64,000 bases of DNA, taken from the NCBI GenBank assembly GCA_003008705.1, contig PDUO01000005.1, positions 1,367,997 to 1,431,996 on the forward strand, written 5' to 3'. Positions 1-11,170 of the stretch are shown piece by piece; positions within the stretch are counted from its first letter, which is position 1; every line of letters starts with the position of its first letter. Source of the DNA: Pezicula radicicola. Taxonomy: Eukaryota > Ascomycota > Leotiomycetes > Helotiales > Dermateaceae. The notes below the pieces were generated by a model. That model saw nothing but the letters and a program-made list of their open reading frames with translations, was not told the origin of the DNA and ran no database searches. A program made the translations under genes and the position numbers.

Positions 1-1316
1 GAATATTTCTTACCAAGAACTTACATACATTACTCTACTATAGGAGCTTTCAACCTCACTTGCCGCTCAGTCCTAATGAAATTCTATCACAATGTAGACC
101 CGAGTGCCACTGCGGGAACGCCTTGCAAGAAGGTATGATATCTTTTCATAATATGGAAGGACTAGGCACTAGCGGGTCATGTTGAGGTGTGTATATTAAT
201 ACCAACTTGAATGCCATTGTTATCTGTGTGATCCCTAACCTTGTAGGTATAGACCAGCTAGGTGAAGTCCTTTCTCCAAAAATACTTCCAAGCTCAGACT
301 ACTGAATGCGACTTAGATTCGATGACTAGATAGTAAAGCGGGAAAGTTGCTTTCACAAGCAGTAGACCACTTCACCCATTACGAAGATGCGTCGGAACAC
401 TACTTATTTTGCTATATTCGAGACACAGTTGGACCCACAAAGCTACAGGAACATTCGAATCATGGCCAAGGTGGAATAGAATTCCTGGGATCGATTAAAT
501 GGATCTTATGGGAGACAAGCTATTAGCTGCCTTCGCAGATCTCTTCTTACTTTTCGATCTTCCAGCCCCGAATCCTGCTGATTTATCAATCGAGTTGTTT
601 TGGTCCGGTCTAAAATCTCGATTCGAACTCGCAAGGCTAGGAGCTTCGTAGTTCCAAGTGTACTTTGTAACTTTCTCTAGGTGCGGACTCCGGTTGCTTA
701 TAGATAGGGCTGAAGAGCTTCAAATCACAGACTCCCAGGAATATATTGATGAGAGATATCTACGCCTTTGTTTCTCAATCTGGCGCTGTCGATGTAATTA
801 CTTTCACACCTGAAGCCGAAGCAATTACCCTGCGTAACAAATTGGCCGTCTTCATAATTGTAGATCCTAGATTCCAATATATCTTACTCGAGGACCGCTA
901 GATTTTTCGAGACGCAGAGTTTATCCACCAAGGAGACTACCTCTGTAGGTAGTAAATTATAAGAATAATAGTTTTGTGTTCGGCTTGAGAGTGGTAGAAT
1001 TTTGTGTTTATAGGTTTATGGTTTTTATAGGGGTTTAAGTGAGTGGTACAGTGGGGAATTATAGGGGTAGGTGGTTAGTTGGTCTAAAAGTAACACAAGT
1101 CAAGTTAGGGGAGGTAAATCATAGGAGATACCTAAGAATAAATTATGTAAGTGTTATAGGTAATACTTTGTGCCCTCCTAGCAAGAATGGTCTTGGGAAT
1201 TATTTGCTTTAATCTTCTAAGCTCTTATAATTTACTGTAGTTAAACCACTAGCAATAACTACGATTAAAATTAAGCGACCGATCTAAACTAGGTCAAAAT
1301 CTCCTACACCTCTTTT
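1..1316. other. left flank, no gene assigned
   Basis: No gene can be supported here. There is a stop-free stretch of about 62 codons on the plus strand (337-523). It lacks an obvious start, splice partner or recognised domain, and may be a remnant of a decayed gene. From about 950 to 1250 the DNA is AT-rich with many stops. The left end could hold the last exon of a gene outside the window, but nothing recognisable is visible. Confidence 0.4.
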
Positions 1317-3724
1317 TTATCTAGTATCAGGAATAGCACTGCCATTACCCTGTCCACTACCACTACCCAAACTAGCACCACCATGTAACTTGAACCAATC
1401 CAGAAATTGGAACATACTAGCCTTCGGGACCCTTTCTAAACTCGTCTGATTCAAATACTGTAGTCCAAATTTGGCATGACTTCCAACGAACTGTATTTTA
1501 TTAATCGGTTAGCAAACTTCCTCTCCTAAAATTCAAAAGAGAAGTGAAAAAGAAAGGGGAAAATAGGGGTAAGGCACAGAGGAGAACAACATACCCATTC
1601 AAAATTATCAAAGATAGCCCATCCAAATACCCCAGTTACATTAACACCATCAACAGTTTTAGCAAGGAGAATATTATCAAGAAATCCTTGAAAGTAATCA
1701 GCTCGTCGTAAATCCCAGAGTATATAATCTAGAGATGTTCCATCTCCCTCATACGGTTCCGCGAACCCGATTTCACTGACGACTATATCCGTAACACTAG
1801 GAAATAGCTGTGGGATCTTGTTTAAGAATCTTCGAATGCTTGTGGGTGTTGAAGTTAGCCAGCTGACTCCTGGATCTGCGGCTGGACCGATAGGGAATCC
1901 ATCTGGAGCTGTTGCGGATGTGCCGGCACATTCAGGGAAATTGGGATCAGAGGAGTTGGATGCGCAGGCGGCTGAACCGCCTTCGATTCCGTAAGCGTAG
2001 TAGCTTGTATATCCATCTATAGCGAAGAAGTCGCAGGAACCGGCAATCATGTCTTTTTCTGCTTGAGTAAACGTGGGTAGCATTGATCCAAGAGTCTCTT
2101 TTAATGTTGAAGAATAGTCCCCATCGCGCCAGCAGCCTGCAAACCAGCCAAGTACAAATTCGAAGTTTCTAGTCACAGAGTCGAGATCTGCTGCTGAGGT
2201 GCTGTTTGGCTCAAAGTAATTCCCGGAGTTTTTGAAGGTTATCCGGCCTTTTCCTTTGAATTCTTCGTGGTACCATTTTGCTACTTTGGCGTGTGCGAGG
2301 ATTGTGTAATGACTGCATGCTATACGTGCTGGGAGACCCCCAGTGATGTTGTGGTAGGCCGGGTAGTTACCTTTGTCGTTTCCGGCGGGGTAGGATTCGT
2401 ATTGCCAATTGCAGTATTGAGCTACGTCAATATGTAAGTTTGTTTGGTTTCTGGGAAATGGGGAACTTGAAGTAGACTTACGCTCGTTGAATGTATACCA
2501 AATAGGTACATGCTCGTCGTACCGACTAATTACATAAGTAGCGTAGTTGAAATAATCATCTACTATGCGGGGATCTGTCCAAGCGCCATATGAATTGAAG
2601 AGTGCAAGAGGAGTGTCTGTAGCTAGTTAGGATAAAGCCTAATGGATGTACTTGACTACAGTGTTCATACCCCAATGAAATAATGTAATTGCAGGCTTTA
2701 TACCAGCTGCAACCATACTGGCGATAAGATCATCGTAGTGGTCTACTCCTTGCTGGTTTACAGGTCCAGATCCGAAAGGGAAAAACCTGGGCCTTGATGA
2801 CTGTTAGTAATGGCAATTGAGCCTCTAGCCTGACACTCCGCTAGACATATCATACCATGAAAAGGATGGCGAGTAATATGGAATTCCCAGATTAGCAAGA
2901 CGAGCAATGTCCTGCTTATAAAGCCAGTATTGGGACCCAACAATATCTCCTGTAGAGTTATCGGCAACGGCACCATAATCCCGATGTGCAATCAAGTCCC
3001 AAATTGACGGGCCTTTCCCTTCATCTTTTGCCGCACCCTCCTTTAAGCAAAAAATATCTCGATTAGTTTACTTGTTCATAAAAGCTCATAGGTCAAGCAT
3101 GATGTATGAGCAATGAGTAATTGACCCTAGAATGCAATTTTTGCTTTAAGAACTTTGAGACTTACCACTTGATATGCACTCGAGGCCACGCCCCAGACAA
3201 AATCGTCTGGCAGCTGTGCTGTGTTAAGTGAAGTATCATACGTCGGGACCTGGGTAGATGTTAGTGTTATAGACATGCTAATAGATCATCACGCCGCGTT
3301 AACGAAGCAACAGTTCCCAGGCTATTCATAGCAGAACAGGAACAGATCCTTGAGCTCAAGACTCCGAGTACTCAATCATTGACTTATGTTCACAAATTCA
3401 AGCTTTGTCGCTGGCGGGTAGCATCATAGTTCTCACCTGAGCATGGAAAATCCCAGGTCTTGAATAGGACGATGGCTCTGGGGTCGGAGAAACCGTAGTT
3501 GTGATAGGCCCTACTGCAATTGAGCCCACTTGGTTCCACAACATGGCCAACTCTTCGTCACTGTAATCGTAGGTCAGAGTTGTAGTCGCCGCCGAGACAT
3601 TGTATACTTTAGTAGACCAGCTAGTTGTAGAAGCTGTTGGTGCAGGCAACGTACTGTTAGCTGCTTGAACTGCCGTGCTAAGTACGGCCACTATGGCAAA
3701 TATACAAGTTTGAAGAATACCCAT
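1317..3724 (-). CDS. secreted glycoside hydrolase family 1 (beta-glucosidase-like)
   Basis: A predicted secreted beta-glycosidase that would hydrolyse beta-linked glucosides outside the cell or in the wall. Seven exons fit: 3724-3437, 3249-3166, 3040-2856, 2792-2671, 2616-2482, 2421-1595 and 1490-1317, giving 604 residues. The first ~21 residues form a signal peptide, followed by a Thr/Ser-rich linker of ~75 residues before the barrel. GH1 landmarks appear in order: FVWGVASSAYQVEGA and GKGPSIWD near the start; WPRFFPFG; HWDTPLAL; the acid/base motif YTFNEP, with the Glu and Pro joined across an intron (2481-2422); the nucleophile region VVSEIGF; and WAIFDNFEW near the end. The nucleophile motif has Ile where most GH1 enzymes have Asn (ENG), so activity is likely but not certain. 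Every splice junction keeps phase. The gene is transcribed divergently from SDHC, 1.4 kb away. Confidence 0.88.
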
Positions 3725-4912
3725 GGTTGAGAAATGACTCTGGAGTTCAATTCGAAGTGGGCTTGATTGTAACCTGGAGGTCTCGACTTGGGGAAATTTG
3801 ATTATATAGTTCTCAAGAAATTACCCCTCGTGCAGACCCTCGGTGATATCATGGGCCATATTGAGCTTGGCTCTGCCGGATAAAAGCAAAAGTGCGGGGG
3901 TTATATGAGAGGAAAGATTCAAGGACAAACAAAAAGACACGCCATCCATAGGACTATGCGTCAATGTGGAGTAGAGCTCAAACTAAGATTTTACTGTACC
4001 GGTACCTTTTTCGGGAGCTTACCGAACATGCACTGTAGAGATGAACTACGGAGGAACACACTCCGCGGCCAACTTGGGTGAAGGCTCTTCTGCAACGCCA
4101 GCTGTATTGGTTCAAGTTCATATTTTTATTAACGAGTACATGTAGTACATTTTCGAACATCATAACCAAATAGATCTCGTGAGAACTTATATTGAATGTG
4201 GACCAGAGCGCAATTCAACGGGTATTCGACAAGGAAGTTGGGACAAAATAGTCGTGCACCAGTATTGTCCTTTGACGCACAAAGTCTAGCATTTATATTC
4301 CAAATGCAGACTTGCTTCCTGCGTTGTCAGGCATCGTACGATAGTAGAGTGTTGGAGTTGGTCGGAGGAGAGCATGCCCACAACAGACTATGAGCCCAAA
4401 CTTGCTTCACAGCTACTCAGCGTGGGCTACGACCTAGGCCATCCTCTCTCCCGTACCAAACCACCTTTGCACATCTTCCCAATCCTCAACTCCTCGAGTA
4501 TCCTGTTCTTCTGTCGCATTCAAACTATCGGTACTCTTCTGTTTCGAAACGAATAGCACAGTGTGCGAGCCTAGTCGCGTCGTCTCTGCTCTCAAGCAGG
4601 TTCATAGTCGGCAAACGCATTCTCGGAGGACGTATGGTGCTATGTATAGCTGTAAGAAATGGAATCGTATTGCGCGGTGTATAGATCATAAAATGAAACG
4701 GACACGAGATTGATTTCCTCGAGCCCGAGATTAACGACAGATCCTTCGTTCTCTGAACACATATATGACTGTGCCGATAACATAACGTTATCAGCCTGCC
4801 ATTCCACCGTCGTCTGCCACTTGGGATCGAGCAGCGTTGATGTTGATGCTCATGAAAAAGAAGAAAAGAATTTGTTCGCGAAAATTTCGCGCAGACATAG
4901 CACCCTTCAGCT

Positions 4913-4931
4913 CACGTGATGCAGTCACGTG
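4913..4931. promoter_or_regulatory. paired CACGTG (E-box) sites upstream of SDHC
   Basis: Two perfect CACGTG hexamers lie at 4913-4918 and 4926-4931, 13 bp apart start to start, about 200 bp upstream of the SDHC start codon. Basic helix-loop-helix factors bind this sequence in fungi. Which factor binds here is unknown. Confidence 0.5.
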
Positions 4932-4954
4932 TGATTATGATAAACCTTCATCTG

Positions 4955-4967
4955 ATTGGCTAATTGG
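4955..4967 (-). promoter_or_regulatory. tandem CCAAT boxes upstream of SDHC
   Basis: ATTGG (CCAAT on the minus strand) occurs at 4955-4959 and again at 4963-4967, about 165-180 bp upstream of the SDHC ATG. The CCAAT-binding (HAP) complex is an established regulator of respiratory genes in fungi, so a role in SDHC control is a reasonable inference. Confidence 0.5.
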
Positions 4968-5133
4968 TGATCGGGAACGAACGGCAGCCAGAACCAGAGC
5001 CGCGGTAGATGGATAGCCTCAAGAGCAAGAACGACGGCAGCGCCGACAACCACATTTACCTACTCTGTACGACTACGACATCCTCCAATTGACCTACAAC
5101 TACGCATACGGAATTAATCTCCACTCCACCACA

Positions 5134-5821
5134 ATGTTCGCACAAAGAGTTACCCAGCAATCGCTGCGCCGACGCAAGTCCACCCCTCAATTCCGGGCGA
5201 GGTCTGGATATCTATTGTATCACTTGCTAACAAACAACCTTCATAGTTGCGGCTAGCAAGCCTTCAGTCTCTCAGCTGGCATTTAAGCAGTTTCTGGCCC
5301 CTGTAGCAGCTGTGTCGCCAATCCAAGCCCGGTATGGCCATCTCCTCAAGCTTCAAGAGCTCCAGCTAACATTTTGTAGTCCAGTAGCTACCCAGGTGAT
5401 GACGCCTGCAGACAGTTATGAAATCCTCGTAGCACAGCGAAAGAACCGGCCGACATCACCCCATCTCGGAATCTACAAACCACAAGTAACATGGTACCTT
5501 TCAGGCCTTAACCGCATTACTGGTTGCGTTCTGTCGGGCACCTTCTATATTTTCGGCTCCGCATACCTCGTCAGTCCACTCCTTGGATGGCATTTGGACA
5601 GTGCAAGCATGGCAGCGGCATTTGCTGCTTGGCCAGTAGCTGCGAAGGTCGCAACTAAGTTCTTTTTTGCGATGCCATTCACGTTTCACTGTATCAATGG
5701 TCTTCGACATTTGACCTGGGACACGGGGAAGGCGTTTGCCAACAAGCAGATTATTAAGACTGGTTGGACTGTAGTGGGTCTAAGTGCTGCTAGTGCTCTA
5801 TATTTGGCTACTATGATTTAA
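5134..5821 (+). CDS. sdhC: succinate dehydrogenase cytochrome b560 subunit (SDHC/SDH3)
   Basis: Membrane anchor subunit of mitochondrial complex II, carrying part of the ubiquinone site and a heme b ligand. Three exons fit: 5134-5201, 5257-5331 and 5380-5821. The two short introns (55 and 48 bp) have CTAAC branch sites. The product is 194 residues, a usual length. Residues 1 to about 50 are basic and hydroxylated, a mitochondrial presequence starting MFAQRVTQQSLRR. The family signature RPTSPHLGIYKPQVTWYLS follows, with the quinone-site Ser/Arg region SGLNRITG. Three membrane segments come next, and the second holds the FHCINGLRH motif with the expected heme His. For intron 1 the acceptor at 5256 is needed, because the earlier AG at 5246 creates an in-frame stop. 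The promoter has CCAAT and CACGTG boxes. Confidence 0.93.
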
Positions 5822-6777
5822 GGAAGAAGATGACGTAGAGGGAGACGTAGAGGGAGATGTGGTGGGACTGAGGTGCTTTAGTGGAAGAAACAAAGGCTGC
5901 TTATGAAAGACTAGTCTCAAAATTTCAGTTGTATGCTTTAGTAGAAATGTCAAAATTATTGTCTAGCCGTGAAGTCTCACGATTCACTCCCTTACACCTT
6001 CTCTTCTCCCAGAACTCTGAATTCGACCAGAGAAAGCTTTACTATCTGCTGCTTAGTTAAAGCATAGCTAAAGTATGTTGCTAAATAGCAGAATATATTG
6101 ACGAATATATGGTCGGAAGTCAAGAGATGGTTGCTTGATTCTATATAGGTAGTAAAATGAGAGTATATATACATAAACGAGAGTGAGTAATTGCTAATGC
6201 CGAAACAGCTTGCATAGCATCGGAGAAACAGTCTTCTTGTATGTGAAACGCTTAGAAATCAACTGTCTGACTAATGCCATCGGCTCATCTATAGCATGAA
6301 CTGAATATGAACCATATTTATGGTTTCTGAACGAGTGGCAATACTGTTATATTTGGCAACAAAGTAGCAGCTTATGAATGCGGCCTTTCTTAGAGCTACT
6401 TAAGCGGAGAGTAATTTGACTTCTGTTCTGTTATATACAGACTGCTTCGATATCTAAGCTAGGCTGGTTTTCTGAAGCAGATCGCGAAACCAACGACACA
6501 ATGGGGCCCTCAATTTTGCCCATCTCTTCAAGTCATTCCTAATTAGCCTTCTATCGCACATAACGGCAATTTTGACAGCGACACTTCGCCCTTCACTATT
6601 CTGCCCTATGCGCTCTCCGAAATACTCCCTCATTAGACGCGCCCTAGAAATAGACACCAGGAAATAAATAATCAACTCTAAGAGCTCACTACCTTTATGG
6701 CTTAGTCCCACCATCCAGGAGTATCTAGCCTCATGCAAAAGACGAAGCACGAAGTCTCGCTTTTCTTGTTGACATTA
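5822..6777. other. intergenic, no gene seen
   Basis: About 950 bp downstream of SDHC and outside the left inverted repeat. A minus-strand open frame covers 6454-6750, but it has no ATG at its upstream end and no recognised domain. Nothing else stands out. Confidence 0.4.
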
Positions 6778-6943
6778 ATTATTTCACCTAAATAGGATGT
6801 ATAAAATAGCCCTAACTATTTATCCTAAATAGGAAAAAAAGACTACTAAGATTAGACTAAGTTTTATACTAAGAAAGTCTATTTTCTAGTAACTTTTCCC
6901 CCTAGGATAACTCTTCTTCTCCGTCATACCTCCTTCTAAGAAG
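6778..6943 (+). repeat. left arm of a ~165-bp inverted repeat framing the hydrolase
   Basis: This 166-bp stretch is the near-perfect reverse complement of 8567-8731, roughly 90% identical by eye with one single-base indel. The core around 6825-6895 is almost unbroken. The outer end contains two copies of the 10-mer CCTAAATAGG, a palindrome-like unit that also recurs in the right arm. Confidence 0.85.
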
Positions 6944-7145
6944 CATAGTGTTAGTAGAACTAGTACCCTTAGTGTTTGCTTAGCTTATCTAAAGTGCTGT
7001 CTAAGCTACTAACTAAGTGTTATTACATTCTAACAGTAATATAATCCGCTCGGTATACAATCACGTTCATAGATTTTCTAGAATTATTACCGCAAACAAA
7101 AAAAATAGTTTTATGTTATAGAACCTAGATAAAAACATCGATGGA

Positions 7146-8315
7146 TTATTGCAGAACAAATCTCGCCGCAGCCTTATGAATCTCTTCCTGCTGCTTCGGC
7201 CATCCAAGAATAGTCCCTACAATATAGACATCATGCGGCACATCTGGGACTTCGAAATATTCGACCCGATTGCCCGGGACAGCGCTCATCGCGTTGGCAA
7301 ATTCCCGAACACTATCACAAAGAACCTCTGCGCCTCCTGCCTGAACAAACATTGGGACCGGAGTTGCAAATGGATGCAATGCTGGAGAGATATACGGATC
7401 ATCTAGTCGCACGGTCTCAGGGGGCGCAATAGCCCTTGCACCCCATGCCATCATACGCCCCTCGACGTAGTCGGTCTTGATATTCCTATTTGCGCTGACG
7501 GCCTCGGGATCACCTTCGAAGCTATACTCGACCGAGGGCGAAAACAGAAGACATGCCTTTGGAGGTGGAAGTTCGGCGAGTTTATGGTCTTGTACCTCCT
7601 TGATGGAGGTAAGATAGCGCAGTAGTGCTACTGCGATGGTTGAGCCAGTGGAGTCGCCGGCGAGGACAATGCGTGATGGGGAGATTCCCATTTTGTCGGT
7701 GAGATAGATGTATGCTGTCACCGCGTCTTGCATGGCCCCGGGATACGGCGTTGGGTTATCGCCGCCGGCGAGACGGTACTGCAGCCAAAACGAACGAGTG
7801 TTGTTGCCTAGCCTGTTGTTCAGCAGGGTTGCCGTAGGCCCCGAGTCTTCTGGCCGTCCAGTTAGCCACAGGAGCGAGCCAGAATGGAAGGACAAAACCA
7901 CTAGCCCTTGTTCTTCCAGTAGCGACTGCTTCGATGGTAGCTCCGGATACCAGGTGCCGCCGACCGTCTCTGGCTTGATAGTGTCACTCGTGAAATCACC
8001 GCGATACGCGGAGTCGGGTGCTGGATCGATAGTCACCCATCGATCGCCAAGCTTGCCGGGCTCTAAGCTCAAAGATTGCGTGAAACCGAGTTCGGTGATA
8101 ATGTGAAAACCTCTCTTAAAAATCCGTGTCATGCACGCCTGGCGATAGGTCCACATTGGACTTTGGCGCAAAGAGCTTGGGATGTAGTAGATACTGTAGA
8201 AGAATGCCTCCAGAATGCCCCGAAAGATAGCGATGATGATCCAAATGGCAAACCCTGGCTGTCGAGTCCGCCAGCCGTTGGGTACTGCATTGTCATCTGC
8301 GAATGAGCGTGCCAT
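7146..8315 (-). CDS. alpha/beta hydrolase (fold-3, esterase/lipase-like)
   Basis: A predicted serine hydrolase of 389 residues, single exon, of unknown natural substrate. The open frame continues upstream to a stop near 8430 but has no ATG there, so the start at 8315 (MARSFADD) is chosen. A hidden upstream exon is possible. Residues ~20-45 are hydrophobic (WIIIAIFRGILEAFFYSIYY) and may be a membrane anchor. The fold-3 hydrolase features follow: a degenerate oxyanion-hole loop LSFHSGSLLW, the nucleophile elbow GDSTG, an acidic residue in AEVLCDSV, and the catalytic His in VPHDVYIV close to the C terminus. The complete triad suggests an active enzyme. The gene sits between inverted repeats at 6778-6943 and 8567-8731, which may have moved or silenced it. 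Confidence 0.82.
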   Translation of the reverse strand: MARSFADDNAVPNGWRTRQPGFAIWIIIAIFRGILEAFFYSIYYIPSSLRQSPMWTYRQACMTRIFKRGFHIITELGFTQSLSLEPGKLGDRWVTIDPAPDSAYRGDFTSDTIKPETVGGTWYPELPSKQSLLEEQGLVVLSFHSGSLLWLTGRPEDSGPTATLLNNRLGNNTRSFWLQYRLAGGDNPTPYPGAMQDAVTAYIYLTDKMGISPSRIVLAGDSTGSTIAVALLRYLTSIKEVQDHKLAELPPPKACLLFSPSVEYSFEGDPEAVSANRNIKTDYVEGRMMAWGARAIAPPETVRLDDPYISPALHPFATPVPMFVQAGGAEVLCDSVREFANAMSAVPGNRVEYFEVPDVPHDVYIVGTILGWPKQQEEIHKAAARFVLQ

Positions 8316-8566
8316 GTCACCGACCGGTCTTACGTCTTGCGTCTTGCGTGAGAAGTGACAGTTGAAGATGCTAAACAAAAAATCGCCAAGGATGCTAAGG
8401 GGCCCCAGAATAGCTCCTCGCAAAGCAAGCTAGGAGCAGGCTTGAAGTAGATGGTTACTAAGGGAGATGGGATGGGGATTGGAACGATTGCTTTATATAG
8501 AAGCAGACACGTTAGCTAGCTACTTATAGAAACTTCTAGAATAACACTGTACCATATATAAGTTTA

Positions 8567-8731
8567 CTTCTTAGAAGGAGGTACAACAGAGAAGAAGAGT
8601 TATCCCGGGAGGAAAAGTTACTAGAAAATAGACTTTCTTAATATAAAACTTAGCCTAATCTTAGTAGTCTTTTTTTCCTATTTAGGATAAATAGTCGAGG
8701 TTATTTCATAATCCTATTTAGGAGAAATAAT
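8567..8731 (-). repeat. right arm of the inverted repeat framing the hydrolase
   Basis: Reverse complement of 6778-6943. Just outside it the sequence CGAGG(C/T)TATTT is repeated (8696 and 8732), so the arm end is a short tandem duplication. The arm ends about 250 bp upstream of the hydrolase start codon. Confidence 0.85.
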
Positions 8732-9927
8732 CGAGGCTATTTTTAATATGTAATTTTAACTTAGGTAATACTACCTTAGGCTCCAAAATCGAATTATATA
8801 GGCATGGCAAGTGCCAGTAATATGGGCTTCGAAATGCCACTAATATAGGCTCTGAAATCGAATTACTAGTAATATAAGCTTTAAAATCGAATTATATTTG
8901 CCATTCACCCTAGCCTTCTAAGAAGTCACGTGAGCCCAACAGGCATCACCAATATATTTAATACTATAGTAGAGTTAACAAAAGGTAATAGCTATAATAA
9001 TTATATCGAAGCTGCACTTGCCAGAGCGGACATCAATGCTACTAGGCCGGCAGTTGACAATACCTTATTGTCCTTAGAACCCTATGGAGCGTAAGAATAA
9101 CAATGTCAGAGGAATAGAGGAAGAGCTTACATTGTAAGGTAAACGCCCATGTTTAAAAGCAGGAAGTAAAGTAGTTTTGTAAATTCGGGATTACCTAGGA
9201 GGAGAGGCTAATAGTTCCATGAAATCCAGCCTATTGTTGCGGATGGATGAGGTCTTATCATCTTGTCTATTCGCGGCGTATCCTCCATTCATACTCTGTT
9301 CCTTGTTGTACTTTGTACCATAGGTGTGATCTTGTACACTATCAAAATATCCTTCCTTTGAATCCCAACCATTACCGTGTGTTCTGGTGTTTTAATCTTA
9401 CTACGTGGGTTGTGTGAAGGTTTCATGAGGCTTATGGGCAGAGGGCATGCTGCTGGGTCCAAGTCTATTTGATAGTTTTTGGCTCGTAGCATTGGGAGCG
9501 GTACTTGTAGGAGTTGGAGTTGGAATTGAGGAAGTCTGAGGTTGTCTAGATAGTGTATAGTAGTTATTGAGCTGCCGCTACCGAAGACTGCAAGAAGTTA
9601 ATTTTTTACTAACATTCTTGTAGGAAAGTAATTCTAATATAGGTAGATTACTACGCTCTTATGCAGCCACTACTTCAGTTTCTTATTTGCATTCATGCAG
9701 CTGCAACATACGCGAAGGGGAGAGCATAATATTTCAATCCCTTAAAAATTCTAGTACTGTCACCCAAACAAGCAATCAAGATGTCCCAACCTCCCCAACC
9801 AAATGGCCTAATTCTCCTCTCCCGAAAATTACACGCCTCCCAAAATCACATACAACTACAAATCGACACAATAAACAAATTATCAAAAAGGATTCCATCT
9901 ATATAACACAGTAATCGAATACCACAA

Positions 9928-10050
9928 TGACTTGGTTTAAGTAACTGACTTGATTTAAGTAACTGACTTGATTTAAGTAACTGACTTGGTTTAAGTAACT
10001 GACTTGATTTAAGTAACTGACTTGATTTAAGTAACTGACTTGATTTAATT
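9928..10050 (+). repeat. 18-bp tandem repeat, about 6.8 copies
   Basis: The unit TGACTTGATTTAAGTAAC starts at 9928, 9946, 9964, 9982, 10000, 10018 and 10036. The first and fourth units carry GG in place of GA, and the last is incomplete. There are no spacers. A diverged relative of the same unit lies near 37690-37860. Confidence 0.92.
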
Positions 10051-11170
10051 GATCTAGCTATTTAATTGCGAGCTAATTTATTAAACTAACATAACGTTTT
10101 TAATAATGTATAGCTTTCATTAATAGCTTTGGTTCTAACAGCAAGACACTAGTTACTGTCATAAGAAAGGAGACGCACTCTTCTAAACTACATTCTTAAA
10201 TCATTCCACTAGGCTAGGAAGTGTAACAGAAAGATGCTAACAGAAATAATGTAGTAGCTGGTAGTATTATAAAGAAATTCCTAGAATACTTTTTGATTTA
10301 TTGTTTCAAAATTAATTTGACAAGTTGTATTAGAATAACAACTAATGAAGAGATTCGCCGCCAGCTATTAATGATCTAAATAATGAATGTAGTATCTTTA
10401 TTAAAGAATTGGTACAAGACATCCTACCTTAATAGGGCAATGGGGTTAGCAAATAGGATGACTGGTAAGCTCTTACTATGCACTTATAATCCCTTCCTAG
10501 AGGGGCGCTAGCATTATCGATCCTACGGATATCTGTGGAAAACCCTACTCTTCTAGCGTCATAGCTCTAACTATACGCTACTTCCGAATAGTAATAGAGT
10601 GTATGATCTGTTCGAGATTGAAATAGTTTATATAGTTAGGTGGTTGATAAAGAAACATATCACCCTGTGTAAGTTAATAATTAGGGTTATAGTCGGTATG
10701 TTAAGGCTTAATACTAAGCAATATTTCCTTAGAAAAGAGTTAGCCACTAGAGAGATTTTTGTTGAAACGATATCTGCTACAGCCGTGGAAACCCCTCCCA
10801 CATGCAAGGAGGTCTGCAAGAAAGTTCAATGAAACGTCGGCCTGGTTAGAATGGCTTAGAGATGCAGTCGCGAATCCAACAAGAAGCGAGTTTTGGGCTT
10901 GGCTAATGCTACGACTCCTTCTCTCCTTCTTTACTCGCCATTTTATTTTTCTTGATATTTTTTTAAAAAAAAATTGACAACAATATTCCAACTAAATAAC
11001 AACAAAGAACAAAAAGATTTACTAAGAATAAAGACAGCATGTTGTTATTTGCAATCCTACTGTCACTTAAACTTACTTTCGCCTCCACATTCATCTACAT
11101 CTTCCCTGGAATTACTACTAATAGCTTTAAATTTAAGACATCTAAGTTTTGGAAATATAATAAAAAACAA

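Larger units (their letters stand above)
3725..5133. promoter_or_regulatory. intergenic region between divergent GH1 and SDHC genes
   Basis: About 1.4 kb without a recognisable gene. The SDHC-proximal 250 bp are rich in motifs: a GATAAC...GTTATC dyad near 4775-4791, a near-palindrome TTCGCGAAAATTTCGCGC at 4875-4892, two CACGTG boxes and two CCAAT boxes (listed separately). The rest, 3725-4700, shows nothing clear. Confidence 0.5.
6778..8731. mobile_element. candidate inverted-repeat element carrying a hydrolase gene
   Basis: The two ~165-bp inverted arms enclose about 1.6 kb that contains exactly one gene, the alpha/beta hydrolase, with ~200 bp left after its stop codon and ~250 bp before its start. 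This is the layout of a non-autonomous DNA element that captured a gene. It could equally be two independent insertions of the same short element in opposite orientation. No transposase is visible and no clear target-site duplication was found at the outer ends. Confidence 0.4.

Noticed and set aside
5247..5256. Earlier AG acceptor (5246) for SDHC intron 1
   Set aside because: It produces an in-frame TAG a few codons later, whereas the acceptor at 5256 keeps the frame.
6454..6750. 98-codon minus-strand ORF beside the left inverted repeat
   Set aside because: No ATG at the start of the frame (GTG only) and no domain.
9928..10050. Regular 18-bp repeats considered as a CRISPR-like array
   Set aside because: Units are contiguous with no unique spacers, and the host is a eukaryote.
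10759..10977. Overlapping open frames on both strands with slightly higher GC
   Set aside because: No homology recognised, no splice or start context. Could be chance.
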